A stretch of 64,000 nucleotides of DNA, taken from NCBI RefSeq assembly GCF_000002595.2, contig NC_057012.1, positions 2,709,332 through 2,773,331 of the forward strand. The letters are read 5' to 3'. This document shows positions 24,301-36,020 of the stretch, piece after piece (position 1 is the first letter of the stretch; the number at the start of each line of letters is the position of its first letter). Under the pieces are notes generated by a model, which saw only the letters and a program-made list of their open reading frames with translations, was not told the origin of the DNA and ran no database searches. This DNA comes from Chlamydomonas reinhardtii. Taxonomy: Eukaryota > Chlorophyta > Chlorophyceae > Chlamydomonadales > Chlamydomonadaceae. The position numbers were made by a program, and so were the translations under genes.

Positions 24301-27300
24301 CTGCAGGTGCGTGCGTGCGTGCGTGCTTGCTTGCCTCTGTATGCTTTGGTTTCAGGTACTCGCGTGGTCGCCGCCTCACAAGCCGTCATACTGGTGCTGT
24401 GCTACCGCTTGTTACCGTATTACATGTTTGTTTGACGCGTGTTCTGCCCGCCCGCGGTTGTGCTGCCCCCCTACGCAGGCGCTCTGCCAGCAGTTTGGCC
24501 CGGTGCAGGACGCGGCGGTGGCGCCGGGCACCCTGTCCGCCGCCGTGCTGTTCGCCCGGCCCGACGACGCCTCCCGCGCCGCACACGCCCTGCACGCACG
24601 CGACGTGCCCGGCCTCTCCTACGAGGGCAAGTCCCTGGTCGTGCGCTACTGCAGCACTGCCTCAGCCGACGCCGCGGCGGCGGCTCCGCCGCCTGGCGCC
24701 GGCGCGTCCGGCGCCGGCGCGCCGGGCAACGCAAGCAGCGCCGGCGGGGAGGGCGTGCTGGGCCTGGGCCTGCCGCCGAGCCTGGAGGCGGCGCTGGCGG
24801 CGGCGGGCTTCGGCCCCGGAGCTCTGGAGGCGGCCATGCAGGGCCTGCTGCCGCCCGACCAGCAGGCGGCGCTGCACGCAGTGCTGCTGCAGGTGTCGCA
24901 GGCGCCGGCACCGCCCGCGGCGGCACCGGCGCCGCAGCCGCAGCCGCGCACCGCGCCGGTGCCTGGCAGCGGCCGGCCGCCGCTTAGTGGGATGCACGGT
25001 TCCATGGGCTCCATGGACCACCTGGCAGGCATGGTGGGAGCCGGCAGCGTCGGTGACCTGGCGGCGCTGCAGGCGGCTGCGGGGCTGGGTGGACACGGGT
25101 TCCCTGGAGACGGCGCCGGGGGCGCCGGCAACCTGTTTGGCGGTGATGACGGCGACGGTGCGGGCATGGCGGGCCCAAGCGGCGGCAGCCAGGGCGGCGG
25201 CAGCACTACCGGCGACATGGAGGGCGACACGGTGGATGTGCCTGAGGGCAAGCCCAGTCGCCACCTGTGGTGAGGCAGCCCGCAGCAGCGTGGCCCCATG
25301 ATTGATGCTGGTTTTTGTTCAGCTGTGCAATTAGTTGCAGCACAGCGGCCTTGGCGCCGGCCTTGCCGCGGCCTTGCCCGTGTCTTCACTCCCGGGACTT
25401 GTCCGTGTCGCAGCGAGGCTGTCACTGTTGCTCTCGCTCCTCCTCTCCTTACGCCTCTCCTTACGCCTCTCCTTACGCCTGTCCTTATACTGCTGCAGGC
25501 TGGGCAACATTCCGCTCAAGCCCAACAAGCTGGCCATGGAGCTCCTGTTCGCGTGAGTGCGGCCTGGGACTGCGTGTGGGAGGTGTGGCTGGTGGCTTGT
25601 GTCGCCGTTGTGCCTGTTTACTTGCATTATTAAGGTGGCATTAGCGTCCGGGCGGCGGACTGCCTTCCTCATGTGTGTGTCTTTTACTGCTTGTGGACTC
25701 ATTTGCATGACATGCTCAATCAACGCTTAAACTGTTGGACCTCCCGTGTAGGCGCTTCGGTCCGCTGGAGAGTGTGCGTGTGTTCCCGGGCAAGACCTTC
25801 GCCTTCGTCAACTACCTGGCGCCGCAGGTAAGAGAAGAGCGCTTCGCTCATTGTATTTACAATGTCGGGGCTGGTGCTGGCTAGGCTTGCGTATCTCGCT
25901 GCTTGCGTTGCTCTCTGCTTGCTCCAGGCTGGCTATGCATGCCAGGGGGGCGCCCCCAAGCTCGCCCTCACTCGCTCTCATGCCTCCGATTGCTCACCAA
26001 CCCCACCGCCCTTCCCGCCTTCCCCTGCCTTCCTCCTCTCAGCACGCCGTGGCCGCCAAGATGGCCCTGGACGGCCAGCCGGCGCCCTCGGTGACCGGCT
26101 CCAAGCCCATGGTCATCCGCTACCAGAAGGACACGTCCACGGTGCCAGCCAACCTGGGCATGACCGGCGGCAAGTCCATGAGCAGGTAGGCAGGGAGGTG
26201 GACACACACACACACGTGTGGGGCCGCGTGTGCTGGTGTGCGCATACTGTGCCAGGTGCTCGGTGTAGCAAGTGGCCCGCAAAAGCCGCCCATGACCTAG
26301 GCTTGTGCCCTGCTGATGGAAGACCCTTCCTCCATCCGCCTGTGGGAGCCCACCCTCATCCCCTGCTTCCACCTGCTGCCGCTGCTCACCCCATACCACA
26401 CACACCTAGTGCTACTCTAAACACACACGCACACACACACACGCACATAGGCAGGCTCCGTTTTTTCACAACACACGCACACGCACTCCACAGGTCCAGC
26501 TCCACCCAGAACCTGACCGGCCTCACCGCCGCTGCCAGCCTGGCCCGGCTGCTGGACGAGGACCTGCCGCCCGAGCCCGCCGTCAACCTGTCCAACAAAC
26601 TCAACCCCAACAACATCCACTACGACAGAGAGCTGGCCGCGCGGTGAGCAGCCGCGGGCGTGGGGGTGTGCGTATGTGTGCGCGGGGCGCTTGAGCATGC
26701 CGATCACCCTTGGCTGATGCTGCGGCCCTGAAGTTTCTCGCGGCTTTTGCTGAGCACAAGCGTATCTGGTCGCTCAAGTGCGGAACCGTGTCTGGTACAG
26801 TCGGCATTCACCGCCTCGACCCACGGCTCGCCTGCCCCGCAGCTACAAGCGCATGAGCAAGGCCGAGAAGGAGGCGCTGTGGGCTCAGGACCGGGCAATG
26901 CAGGCGCTGGGCGCTAACGCAGCCGCCATGACCGCTGCCGTCAACGCCGGCGCCGCGGGCATCGCCGGCCTGCTTGACCCCACCAACGCCGCTGCTGCTA
27001 GGTGCGTCCGAACCTAAAATTGTTCTCGATCCCAAGCCACCTTCCAAACCGCCAGCACCGGTGCGCTTGCGCAACATAGCATATGCGTATATGTAACCCC
27101 TGACTGCCACCCACCTCGTCCACCACAGGCTGCTGGCACAGGCGGGCCTGGGCAACCTGGCCGCAGGCCTGAGCGGCGGTGCCGGCAGTGACTTCCTCAT
27201 ACCCCGCGTCATGTCCGCCGGAGCGCTCGACTACCTCGCAGCCAGCCACGGCGCCGCCGGGCACGGCGGGCACGGCGGCGGCGGCCACCCGGGTCACCAT

Positions 27301-28740
27301 GGCGGGATGGGCGGCTTGGGAGGCCACGCCGGCGGCGGGGGTGCGGGCGGCGGCCACCACGGCGGCCTTTTCCGCGTCAACACCACGCAGAGCCTGCTGG
27401 GCATGCAGCAGGCTGCCAATGCGGCGATGCTGTTGCCCGGGATGGGCGGCGGCGCAGGCGGGCTGCACGGGCTGCTTGGGCAGCAGGGCCCTGGGTCCAG
27501 CGGCGGCGGCCTGGACGGCGCGGCGGCAGCGCTGCAGCAGCAGATTCAAGTTCAGCAGCAGGCGCTCCAGCAGCAGTTGCAGCAGCAGGCGCTCCAGCAG
27601 CAGCTGCAGCAGCTGGCGGCGGGCGGCGGCGGCGGCAACGCGCTGCTGAACAACCTCGCCGTCTCGCAGGCGCTCGCAAACCTCGGCCTGACCGGTGCCG
27701 GTGGTGCCGGTTCCACCGCAGCTGCAGCGGCTGCCGCCGCCGCAGCTGCTGTGGCGCAGGGGGCCGCGCGCGGCGGTGCGGGTGGTGGCGGCGGCGCGGG
27801 CGGTCTTGACTGGGCGTCGATGCAGGCGGCCCTAGCCAACCTAGGCCTGGGCGGCGGGGGCGGAGCGGCGGGCGGCTCGCCAGCTGGTGGGCCCCAGGCG
27901 CCTGCGGCGCTGGCTGCGCTGCTACAGCAGCAACATCAGGCGCAGCAGCACCAGCAGCACCAGCAGCACCAGCAGCAGCGCATGCAGCACCAGCAACAAC
28001 AGCAACAGCAACAGCAACACCTCTCGGCCGCGCTGGCCGGGCCCGACGCTGGCGGCTTCGGCGGCCCGCAGAAGCGCCTCCCGCACGTGGGCTCCCAGTC
28101 GCGCCTGGGCCAGACGCCTGGCCTGCCGCCGGGCGGCCTGGGTAACCCGCTGCTGGACCCCACCACGGCGGCAGCGCTGATGGGTGGGCTCCAAGGCCTG
28201 GGTGGCGCCGGTGCACCCGGTGGGCCTGGCTCGCTGCCGCCACCCGGCATGGGCATGGCACCGCCGGCCGCTGCGGGGATGCAGCGGCCGCCCATGGGCA
28301 ACACGTTCAAGCCGATCCCGCCCAGCTTCCTGTGCCCGCTCACGCGCACCCTTATGTCTGACCCGGTGGTAGCAGCGGATGGTGAGTCGGGCTCTCGCCG
28401 GAAACACACCGGCTACTGTTGAGTCTGTTCGCGCTTGACAGGTGCAAGCCCGGGGAGGTGCATGCCATGCATAGATAGTTGACAACGCAGCGTCCTAGGA
28501 ACAATGTGTTTTTTCGTTGAGCCAGACCTTCACTTACGATGTACGTGCCGCCCCCGCCCTTCGCTCCCACGACCACCGCACGCAGGCATCACCTACAACC
28601 GCCCCGCCATTGCCGACTGGCTGCGCCAGCACGACGCCTCGCCGGTCACGCGGCAGCCGCTCGCCAATAAGATGCTCACGCCAAACGTGGCGCTGCGCAA
28701 CGCGATCATGTCGGAACTTGGCTTCACAAGCAGCGGCTGA
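18387..28740 (+). CDS. Giant U-box protein with armadillo/ankyrin-like region and two RRMs (putative E3 ubiquitin ligase)
   Basis: Eighteen exons: 18387-18635, 19015-19089, 19311-19459, 19710-19981, 20136-20328, 20652-20862, 21085-21441, 21582-22403, 22537-22823, 22977-24306, 24479-25269, 25499-25552, 25752-25827, 26043-26185, 26494-26643, 26843-27001, 27129-28381 and 28586-28740. Phases agree across all 17 junctions, predicting about 2,241 residues. Residues 1-780 are helical and armadillo-like, ending in an ankyrin-like unit (DGTTALHVLAAGG). A charged coiled coil follows (EEARKAREELERKRR). RRM1 starts near 1298 (RQLWLGNVAPGLPSGHLQ, then YEGKSLVVRY). RRM2 starts near 1577 (HLWLGNIPLKPNKLAMELLF, KTFAFVNY). 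Long Gly/Ala/Gln stretches surround them. The U-box is at about 2167-2236 (IPPSFLCPLTRTLMSDPVVA, ITYNRPAIADWLRQHDASP, NVALRNAI). The U-box should bind an E2 enzyme, and the paired RRMs resemble FPA/SPEN-type RNA-binding modules. An RNA-linked ubiquitin ligase is inferred. Confidence 0.85.
25445..25486 (+). repeat. 12-bp tandem repeat in an intron
   Basis: Three to four copies of CTCCTTACGCCT sit just before the acceptor of exon 12 of the U-box gene. They form much of its polypyrimidine tract. Confidence 0.75.
26421..26447 (+). repeat. (CA)n microsatellite
   Basis: A short interrupted ACAC run in the intron before exon 15 of the U-box gene. Confidence 0.8.
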
Positions 28741-30108
28741 TCGCCTGCTAGGGCGCGTAAGCTAGGGCCTGCTTTGCGCAAGGGCTGGTGCCATTTGCGT
28801 ATGTCGTACCTATGAGGCGTTTACGTATCGACGTGTGTGTGTGAGTGTCTCTATGTGTGTGTCATGGCTGGTGGCGGCGGGTGGAGGAGAACGTGTGCAT
28901 GCAAGCACCTGGGGGCCTGGCCAATGCTGCAGGCTGGTGTACCTGCGGCGTCGGGGCAGGGGCATGGTCCATCGAGGACGTCGTCTTGGTACGGGTAAGG
29001 TGGTTGTGTCTGTCATTGGTCCAGGAGCGCGCAGGTGTTTGCGCTGGCCCACATTTGCACAATTGCTGCGTGGATGCAGCAGACGGCGGCCTGCCAAAAG
29101 ATAGAGTGTGAGCCTGTCGCGTCGGGTGAAGGGCAGAGAAAACGTGTTGGGGCTATTTCCAGAGCACACGCGCCTGGGGAGCAGACCGGCTGAGAAGGGC
29201 GTTGTGCCGGTGCTGGTATGCGTGCGCTTTGCGACTGGACCTTCGCAGGCGCAGTCAGAACCGTCGGGTTTTTGTGCGTTTTGAGTCGGGGCGTTGATAT
29301 CGGCCATTGCTCAGGATGTTGGCTACCCGGCATCATGTGGCGTAGCATGATGCCAGGACCAATTTAGGCTGGACATCAGAGCCATTGATTCTAGCCGTGC
29401 AATTGCGTGCCGAAGCAAGTTGTTTCAGGAGCATACACCGCATGCTCTTGACCCGCTTGCCCTAGGTGCAGTGTTCGTGCGGGTGTGGGAGGCGTTGACC
29501 AGGCGTCATCTGTCCGGTGCTGTTAATGCTGCGATGATGCCTGATGGTGAGCCGCAGGTGCGTGCTGAATAGGAGTACGACAACCGGGAGAGTCGTCAGG
29601 TCTTTACGAGCCCAGGCCGTCAAGCATTTGCGTTTGTACATGTCGGGGGCGCCAGAGAGAAGATACCGTACGTGTAGCACTTCGCATTTTGGGGGTCGGG
29701 TAGTCCCAAAAGAAGATGCGAAGGTGTGGGAGTCGGATAGGCTTGCTGTGGCGCAATCTGCAGCCTAGATGCTGCTACGGAAGCGGGCAGTAGGCGAGGG
29801 GGAGGGCGATCGGGTGTGCGTGCGGAGGCTGCACTGACACCTAAATCGCTGCTGGAAAGGGTGGGAGGCGCCGCCTGGCCACAGTGGCAGCTTGGATGTT
29901 GCCGTTGCCAGATGGACAGCGTGTGCATGGACGGCACGAGGAGTTGGCACGAGGTGTGTTGGTAGGCGAGACCAGCAGGTGGTTGCTGCCCAGCGTATGA
30001 TGAGCAGGGTCACAGCGAATGGAGCGCTGGCATCGCGGGGCAGGCTAGCTTCACACTGCCGATTTTGGACGGCGCTTACGCAGTGGCGCCAACGGCAACC
30101 GAACAGTG
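28741..30108 (+). other. Probable long 3' UTR of the U-box gene
   Basis: No coding signal was recognised on either strand. The first clear TGTAA signal after the stop is at 30109, which would make a 3' UTR of about 1.4 kb. Confidence 0.5.
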
Positions 30109-30113
30109 TGTAA
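30109..30113 (+). promoter_or_regulatory. TGTAA polyadenylation signal, plus strand
   Basis: Likely transcript end for the U-box gene. It faces the minus-strand signal at 30278, so two convergent transcripts would end within about 170 bp of each other. Confidence 0.5.
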
Positions 30114-30277
30114 CGGCACGCACTGCCACAGACCTCTAGCCCCTCACGGAGCAATGCCTGTATTCGGGCCTCCTCCTGCCACCCTGCCATGCGAGCTCTG
30201 GGCCGGCCTGGCCCCGCAAGTCCATTCATGGAGTCGCCAAAGGCGCTTTGGGTGTGAGTGAGCCCCATCGCGCCTAT

Positions 30278-30282
30278 TTACA
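30278..30282 (-). promoter_or_regulatory. TGTAA polyadenylation signal, minus strand
   Basis: TTACA on the plus strand is TGTAA in the sense of the HI0933-family gene, about 535 bp past its stop. Confidence 0.45.
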
Positions 30283-30814
30283 TGCAAGTCTACCCAAAGG
30301 GACTTGGCAAATAACTCCCAATCGTAAATATAATTAGTATGAAGAAGACGTTGGTCTAAAAGAGCACAGAACGCAAGTCTACCTCAACAAGGAGGTGGCT
30401 GCCTTAGGGAGGCAGGAAAAGGGCTGAGCCCTCCCCTCCCGGGTCGTTATCAACCCAGCCACCTTGACGCGGGCGCCTACTAAGCACACGCCTCTATGTT
30501 GGGGGCCTTTGGCATCCCCGCAAATCCGGACGTGGCCGGTTGGGTGGGGTGCACAGTCCGCCTCTCAAGCGCAACGTGCGCTGTTCGTCAGGCCGCGCAA
30601 GTCACGGACAAGTGCATGCACACGACCCGAAACAACCAGCATACATCAACATACTTCCGGGTGCTGTGTTAAGTTAAGTCTACCTCAAAATTACCTGACC
30701 ACGCATGGATTAAGTTTGTCGCATCCACACACGCCAATCCATTTGCACACAAGTACCCATGCTGTTCTGTAGCTTGTCTTGCGATACTGCACGCGCGCCC
30801 GCAGCCCGCACCCG
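30283..30814 (-). other. Probable 3' UTR of the HI0933-family flavoprotein gene
   Basis: No gene was recognised. The short string AAGTCTACC occurs here at about 30374 and 30675 and also just outside at 30285, a weak local repeat of unknown meaning. Confidence 0.4.
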
Positions 30815-33800
30815 CTACGCCACTGCTGCCGCTGCCTGCTTCTTAGCGCGCCGTTGTGGGTGCAGCCCACCCTGCGCCGCGCCCACGCCCGCTAGGCGGC
30901 CGGACACCCAGGCCCAGTAGAAGTTGAAGCCGCCAATGCGTCCGAACACGTCCACGCACTCGCCACACAGGAACAGGCCAGGCAGCATCTACGGGGGCAC
31001 ATGGAACGCGGGAGAAAGGGGCATAGATGTGTGGGCGGGACGGGACAAGCGGGTTCTGACGGATGCACACGGGGCTAGCACTGCAGCAGGTGTCACCACG
31101 GGCTCCTGACCGGAGCACATCATCACCTGGCCAGTTCCCCGCGCCACGGGGCTTATTCATCTCCCACCCTTGCCGCCGCGCGCGCCTGGGAAGCTGCCTT
31201 CCGACGCGCTACCCCTCTGAGGGCCACTCATTCACACGCAACCCCAAAGCCACACGGTCTCTTACCCGGCTCTCCATGGTGGCGCAGTTGATTTCCTCCA
31301 GTGGCACGCCGCCGCCCGTCACCTCGGCCTTCTTGTAGCCCTCGTGTCCGGTGTACTGCAGCTCGTACGCGGTCAGCGCCGCCACCTGAGCACAGCAGGG
31401 GGGGGGAGCAACGGCAGAGCCCGGGCGCAGGCCGGACGCAGGTCGGAGCGGCGGCAAAGCGGCGGGCAGGGGCATTGTTTAAACGTTGCACTGGTTACCC
31501 CGGGATGCAGGGCGCGCGATTTGTTGCACTACCGCGCTTTCGCACACGCACGGCTGCCCGTCGCCCCATGCCGGTACGCGTGCTCACCAGCGCCGCGCGC
31601 TCCTGCTTGCGCAGGTCGCACACACGCCGCGCCGTGAGCCCCAGCTCCGCCGCCAGCGCCTCCGCCAGCCGCTCCTTGAGTCCGTGGCGCTGCAGCTGGT
31701 TGGGCACCAGCGCTGTGCTGCCGGCCTGCATCGAGATCAGCCGAACAAAGACAGGTTGCCAGGCTGTGCTCCGGGGCCATGCAATGTGGATGGCACGCAA
31801 CGTACATGAGGCAGTGCAACTTCTATTGCGGGCCGGCCAGTGAAAGATACAGCCGAGGATGCAACTCAGCGGAATCGTGCCTCACCCGCAGCCGTTCGTC
31901 CCACACCGCCGCCGGCTCATGCGTCCAGTTGACTCGCAGCGACGGCAGCCCTGCTCCCAGGTACGCGCCGGCGCTGCCACCGGCACCACCAGCCGCAGGC
32001 GCTTCGGCTGCAGCTGGCACAGACGCGGGCGCTGCCGATGGCGGCGCCGACGTCAGCGCCTTGACTGCGTGGTGGCTCAGGTCCAGCACCGCCGGGCCGC
32101 TGTAGCCCTTGTGTGTGAACAGCAGGGCCGTGCGCTCCGACACACGCGGCTTCTTGGCGCCCGGCAGCTGCACGGACAGCTCTATGTCGTACATGGACAC
32201 GCCTGTGTGTGGGTTTCGTGAATGCGTGTGTTAGAAAGCACAAGGGAAGGAAACACGCAGGACTGTGTGTACGCAATGCAGTGCGACGCTGCCGGTACCG
32301 TACCACCTCGCAATGTGCGTGTGTGTGTGTGTGTGTGTGTGTGGGTGTGTGGGTGGGTGTGTGTCCGAAATACACAAGGAGAAAGGGTTGACGAATGTGT
32401 GAGTACGGGAACACAGGGCAGGACGTGCGTGGACAAGCGATGCGGGGGGCGACACGGCCACGCACAAAGCAGATGACCCGTACGCAACCAACAGTAGCAA
32501 GACAGCAGCAAACCCAAACGCCCAAGCAGAATCGCCATGATGGCTCGCATTCGCCCGCACACCCCACACGGCCCATCCTGTTGAAGAGTGAGACAGCCAG
32601 CGCGCCCACCCCTGCCGCCCCACGCACCCGCAAGCTGCTGCCCCGCGGGGTGCTTGCCGACCAGCGGCGTGAGGGCGGCGTAGGAAGGCCGCAGCGAGTG
32701 GCCCAGCCGCGCCAGCAGCCGGTGCCCGGTGCCGTCCGTGCCCACGGCGGGGAAACTCAGACCGCCGGTAGCCACGATCTGAGGGCGGGAATGGGGTGTG
32801 AGAGAGGTCAGCAGACGCAGTGGCGCACCAAGGACAGCGGGTGCATTTGGCAGAAGGGTAGAGATGGGTTGGTGGAAGCGGGGAGGCGACTGTGATTCCG
32901 TGAACTCGCAGCGGGCGGTTGGAGGACAAGGTAGGGATGAATGCGCTGGTCACAAATGAACGTCATCTGGGTCGCCGCTTGCAAGGTCACACCGTATGTT
33001 TGCGGGCTGCTCCCAACAGCTCTCACCAGCTTGTCAGTTATGTGCTCGGTGCCGTCACGGAGCCGGCACAACCACTTGGTGGGTGGCGGCGGCTGTGCGT
33101 CACCCGCCGCGGCCGCGACCGCACCCTGACCCTTGCCCTTCCCCTTCTTGCTGCGCTTGGGCGCGGCGGCAGCTGCAGCCACCTCCGTGCCAACGGCCCC
33201 AGGCTCCGAGGTCCCCGCCTCAGCGCCACTGGCGCACCGGTCTGCGGCGGCCGTCACATCGGCGCCATCTGGCCCTGCTGCGGCTGCTGCTGCTGCTGCT
33301 TGGGCCGCGGCCGCGGCGCCCATTGCAGGCGCATCCAAAGGCAGCTGCTGCTGGTGCTGTTGGTGCTGGTGCTGGGGTTGCTGATCCTGTAGCTGCACGA
33401 AGCCCTCCACGCTGGCGTTGTAGATGAACTGCACGCCGCGCGCCTCACACGCCGCCACCAGCCGGTCCCGTACCTGCAGCGCGCCGGACAGCCAGCCCAC
33501 CACCTTCGATCATGACAAACGGTCTCGTACACAACGCGAAGCAAACACTACCCTAGCCGCGCCCTGCTCTCGACACATTTAACAGAAACCATGTTGCGGA
33601 CGATGACGCCGCCGATGCGTCCGATCCACCCGCTCCAGGGCCTAAAACCAGGGCTAGCAGGCGCCCCCTGCTCCCGCCCCCATTTGGGCTGGTATCTACA
33701 ACCCCCCAACACCAGCACCCGCCCACCAACGCAGCAGCCGCACCTCTTTGGAGCTGTTGCTGGTTGGGAACCACTTCTTGGTCTCTTCCTCCAGAGTCAT

Positions 33801-35094
33801 GTCAACGCCCACACCCCAGTAGGGATCTTCCAGCCTGTGCGGCGGGGGAGCCGGGGAACAGCGACCCAGGGCAATGAACTGCGCATGCATACCGCTGTTT
33901 CCCGCTGTGCCAACAGGCAAGCTACCGAACAACAGACTGGCGAGCTCCGTCTGACGTACCCTCCTGCCACGGCTTGCGCGTGCGCTTCCCTCCCTCTCTT
34001 CCCTCCAACCTTACCTTTTGCCTACCCACCCACCCAACCTTCCCCTGCACATCCTCCCACCGCCCAGTCCCGCCGCCGCCACCGCTCACCAGGCCTTGCA
34101 CAGGTCCAGGTTCCAGCTGGCAAACACGGCCCGCACGGCGCTGGGGGCGCTGTCACTGAAATAGTCCGTGGCTAGGTCCACCTCCAGAGGAAGGACGTTG
34201 CTGCAGAGGGGGAGGGGAGGAGAGGGGAGGGGAGGGATAAGGTGGCGGCGTTGGGGAGGCTTGGTGAGTTGGTATTGGTGGTTTTGGAGTGAGAACTGGG
34301 CTTGGACAGCGCATTGATGCTCAGCGGGCACACGCCTCTGCTCGTTGTCTCTCTCTCCCTCCCTCCCTCTCTCTCTCTCTCTCATCCTCACCCCTCTCCT
34401 GCTGCCTGATCTCCCCTCTGGCTCACCAGCGCGAGCCGCCCGACATGAGGATCTTCTTGCCTGCCTCGCGGGTGCGCTCCAACACCGTCACCTGCAGGGC
34501 GAGGGGGTACACCCGGTGCAGTCAGCCAGGCCGGGACACTTGTGCGTCTGCAATCTCCAGACTCTACGGGGCTCTGCCTTCCGTGCATGTGGGTTATCCT
34601 TGCACCTTCCTGCGGCCTTGCGCTCAGCAGTTCTGCGCTAGCGCTGGCGCCACAACACTTGGCCGAGCCCGCCCGCCGCCGCCTCGCCAGCACCGCAATC
34701 TGCCTGGCTTGCTTGTTAACCCTCATGCAAGCCTTACAAGTTTTGCGCTTAAAGCTCAATCCCATGCGGGCCACATCCGATAGGGCCGGCACTGCGTGCT
34801 TGCCTCCTGTCATTCAGCCTGCTTGCGCGGCAAGCACTGCCCCACCGCCCCACGTACCTTGGCTCCGTGCTCTGCTGCAAAGAAGGCAGCTGTGAGGCCC
34901 GCGGCTCCTCCTCCCACAATTGTTACGTGTACTGGGTTAGTGCTTGCTTGGCCTGGCGAGTCGGGGGAGGCGCTGTGCGCGAGGGTGGTCGCGGACACAC
35001 CGCGGACACTGCTGGGCACAGGGCGCAGCCTGCACCAAGCCATACGTCGCCCGAGCACGGCGGCTTGCCCCGCCGTGTGCTTGCATTTCAACAT
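30815..35094 (-). CDS. HI0933-family FAD-dependent oxidoreductase, probably organelle-targeted
   Basis: Ten exons on the minus strand: 35094-34858, 34491-34427, 34200-34090, 33834-33744, 33503-33027, 32778-32628, 32202-31886, 31725-31588, 31385-31266 and 30988-30815, giving about 626 residues with consistent phases. The first 50 residues are Arg/Ser/Ala-rich like an organelle transit peptide. The FAD Rossmann motif follows (VTIVGGGAAGLTAAFFAAEH), then KKILMSGGSRCNV, the family's glycine-rich signature. Later come IVATGGLSFPAVGTDGTGHR, GYSGPAVLDLS and the C-terminal FAD motif CGECVDVFGRIGGFNFYWAW. Bacterial and plant relatives are flavoproteins of unsettled function. A low-complexity insert of roughly 100 residues, first Gln/His-rich, then Ala-rich, then KRSKKGKGKG, interrupts the middle of exon 5 and makes the protein longer than the usual 400-450 residues. 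Confidence 0.88.
32315..32364 (+). repeat. (GT)n microsatellite
   Basis: An alternating GT run of about 50 bp with a few GGT interruptions lies in the intron between exons 6 and 7 of the flavoprotein gene. Confidence 0.85.
33682..33708 (+). repeat. Intronic dispersed motif, copy 2
   Basis: TTTGGGCTGGTATCTACAAC followed by CCCCC is in the intron between exons 4 and 5 of the minus-strand flavoprotein gene. It matches the copies at 4721, 59397 and 63236. Confidence 0.6.
34203..34243 (+). repeat. G-rich tract with possible quadruplex potential
   Basis: Repeated GGGGAGGGG/GGAGG blocks lie in the intron between exons 2 and 3 of the flavoprotein gene, on the non-transcribed-sense strand. Several runs of three or more G are close enough to form a quadruplex in principle. 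Confidence 0.5.
34347..34383 (+). repeat. (CT)n/(CCCT)n simple repeat
   Basis: A pyrimidine-only run of about 37 bp in the same intron of the flavoprotein gene. Confidence 0.8.
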
Positions 35095-36020
35095 TTGCTA
35101 CAGCGGTCTATGAGCGATACCGAAGCAAATGGCAGTACCAAGTGTTAAAACTTTTTGGCCGGCAATTTGGGCGTATCTCCAAAGGCTCCTGGCCCGCGAG
35201 TTCCAGAGAAATACACAATTATTTAATTTACTATCAGTATCACGAGCGGACGAAATGCATCTGAGTAGCAGCCGCAGCTCGCTGTTCTCTGCCGCCCGCC
35301 GTCGTGGCCCATGAAACCCCACGATGAAACCCCTCCTCCACCTCCTCCCCGCCTCCACCTCCTCCGTCTCGCCCTGCCGCCGTCTTGACAGCCCCTATAG
35401 CCCCCAATTCCACCCTCCCGAACTGCCTCCTTCACAACACGTCGGCTCCACAGGACGCGGGAAGGACGTTGGGAAGGACAGCCTGTAAATCACTAAGACG
35501 TGCTCTACCCACTGTCCGGGCAAACCTTAGAGACCCCTGACTAGTCCGCTTGTATGTGATAGTTAGGGCTCATAATGTCTTGAAATCACCCATTTGTGGG
35601 AGGACGGGAGCGTCTCCGCGATGAGGTCGTTCAGGTTGCCCTCGTTGACTTCGCAAGCACCCCATAGCGGTAAAACACATATGTATAGCCTTTAAACCCA
35701 AACAAATAAGACCGATTTGGCTGAGGGCACAGCCACCGACAGCGTGCGCCGTTGACTCGGCTTTAGGCCTTCGGCGCTAGCCCCCAATGCGCCGTGTCTT
35801 AGTTGCTACCATATTATTTCATTGACTATGCACTTCTCATATCACCGAGGAGTTGTCCGAGGGCTGTTTCTCAGCTGATAGGGGGTTGGCGCGGCATCGT
35901 TGGTCGCGCTTGCTGTGCAGCGCTCCAGAGCAAGCCGGCGTTATCAGTCAGGACCTGTCAGCAAATAGCATCTCAGCCACTGAATAGACCGGCGTGGTTA
36001 GGCCGCGGTGCGACATACGG
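35095..36020. promoter_or_regulatory. Divergent intergenic region, flavoprotein gene and coiled-coil gene
   Basis: A 926-bp spacer between start codons on opposite strands, so it should hold both promoters and 5' UTRs. No gene was seen. A CCTCC-rich stretch lies at about 35330-35370, and AT-richer DNA at 35680-35840. Confidence 0.45.

Noticed and set aside
28741-30108. A separate gene downstream of the U-box gene
   Set aside because: Open frames are short and lack the codon pattern and splice signals of the neighbouring genes. A long 3' UTR is simpler.
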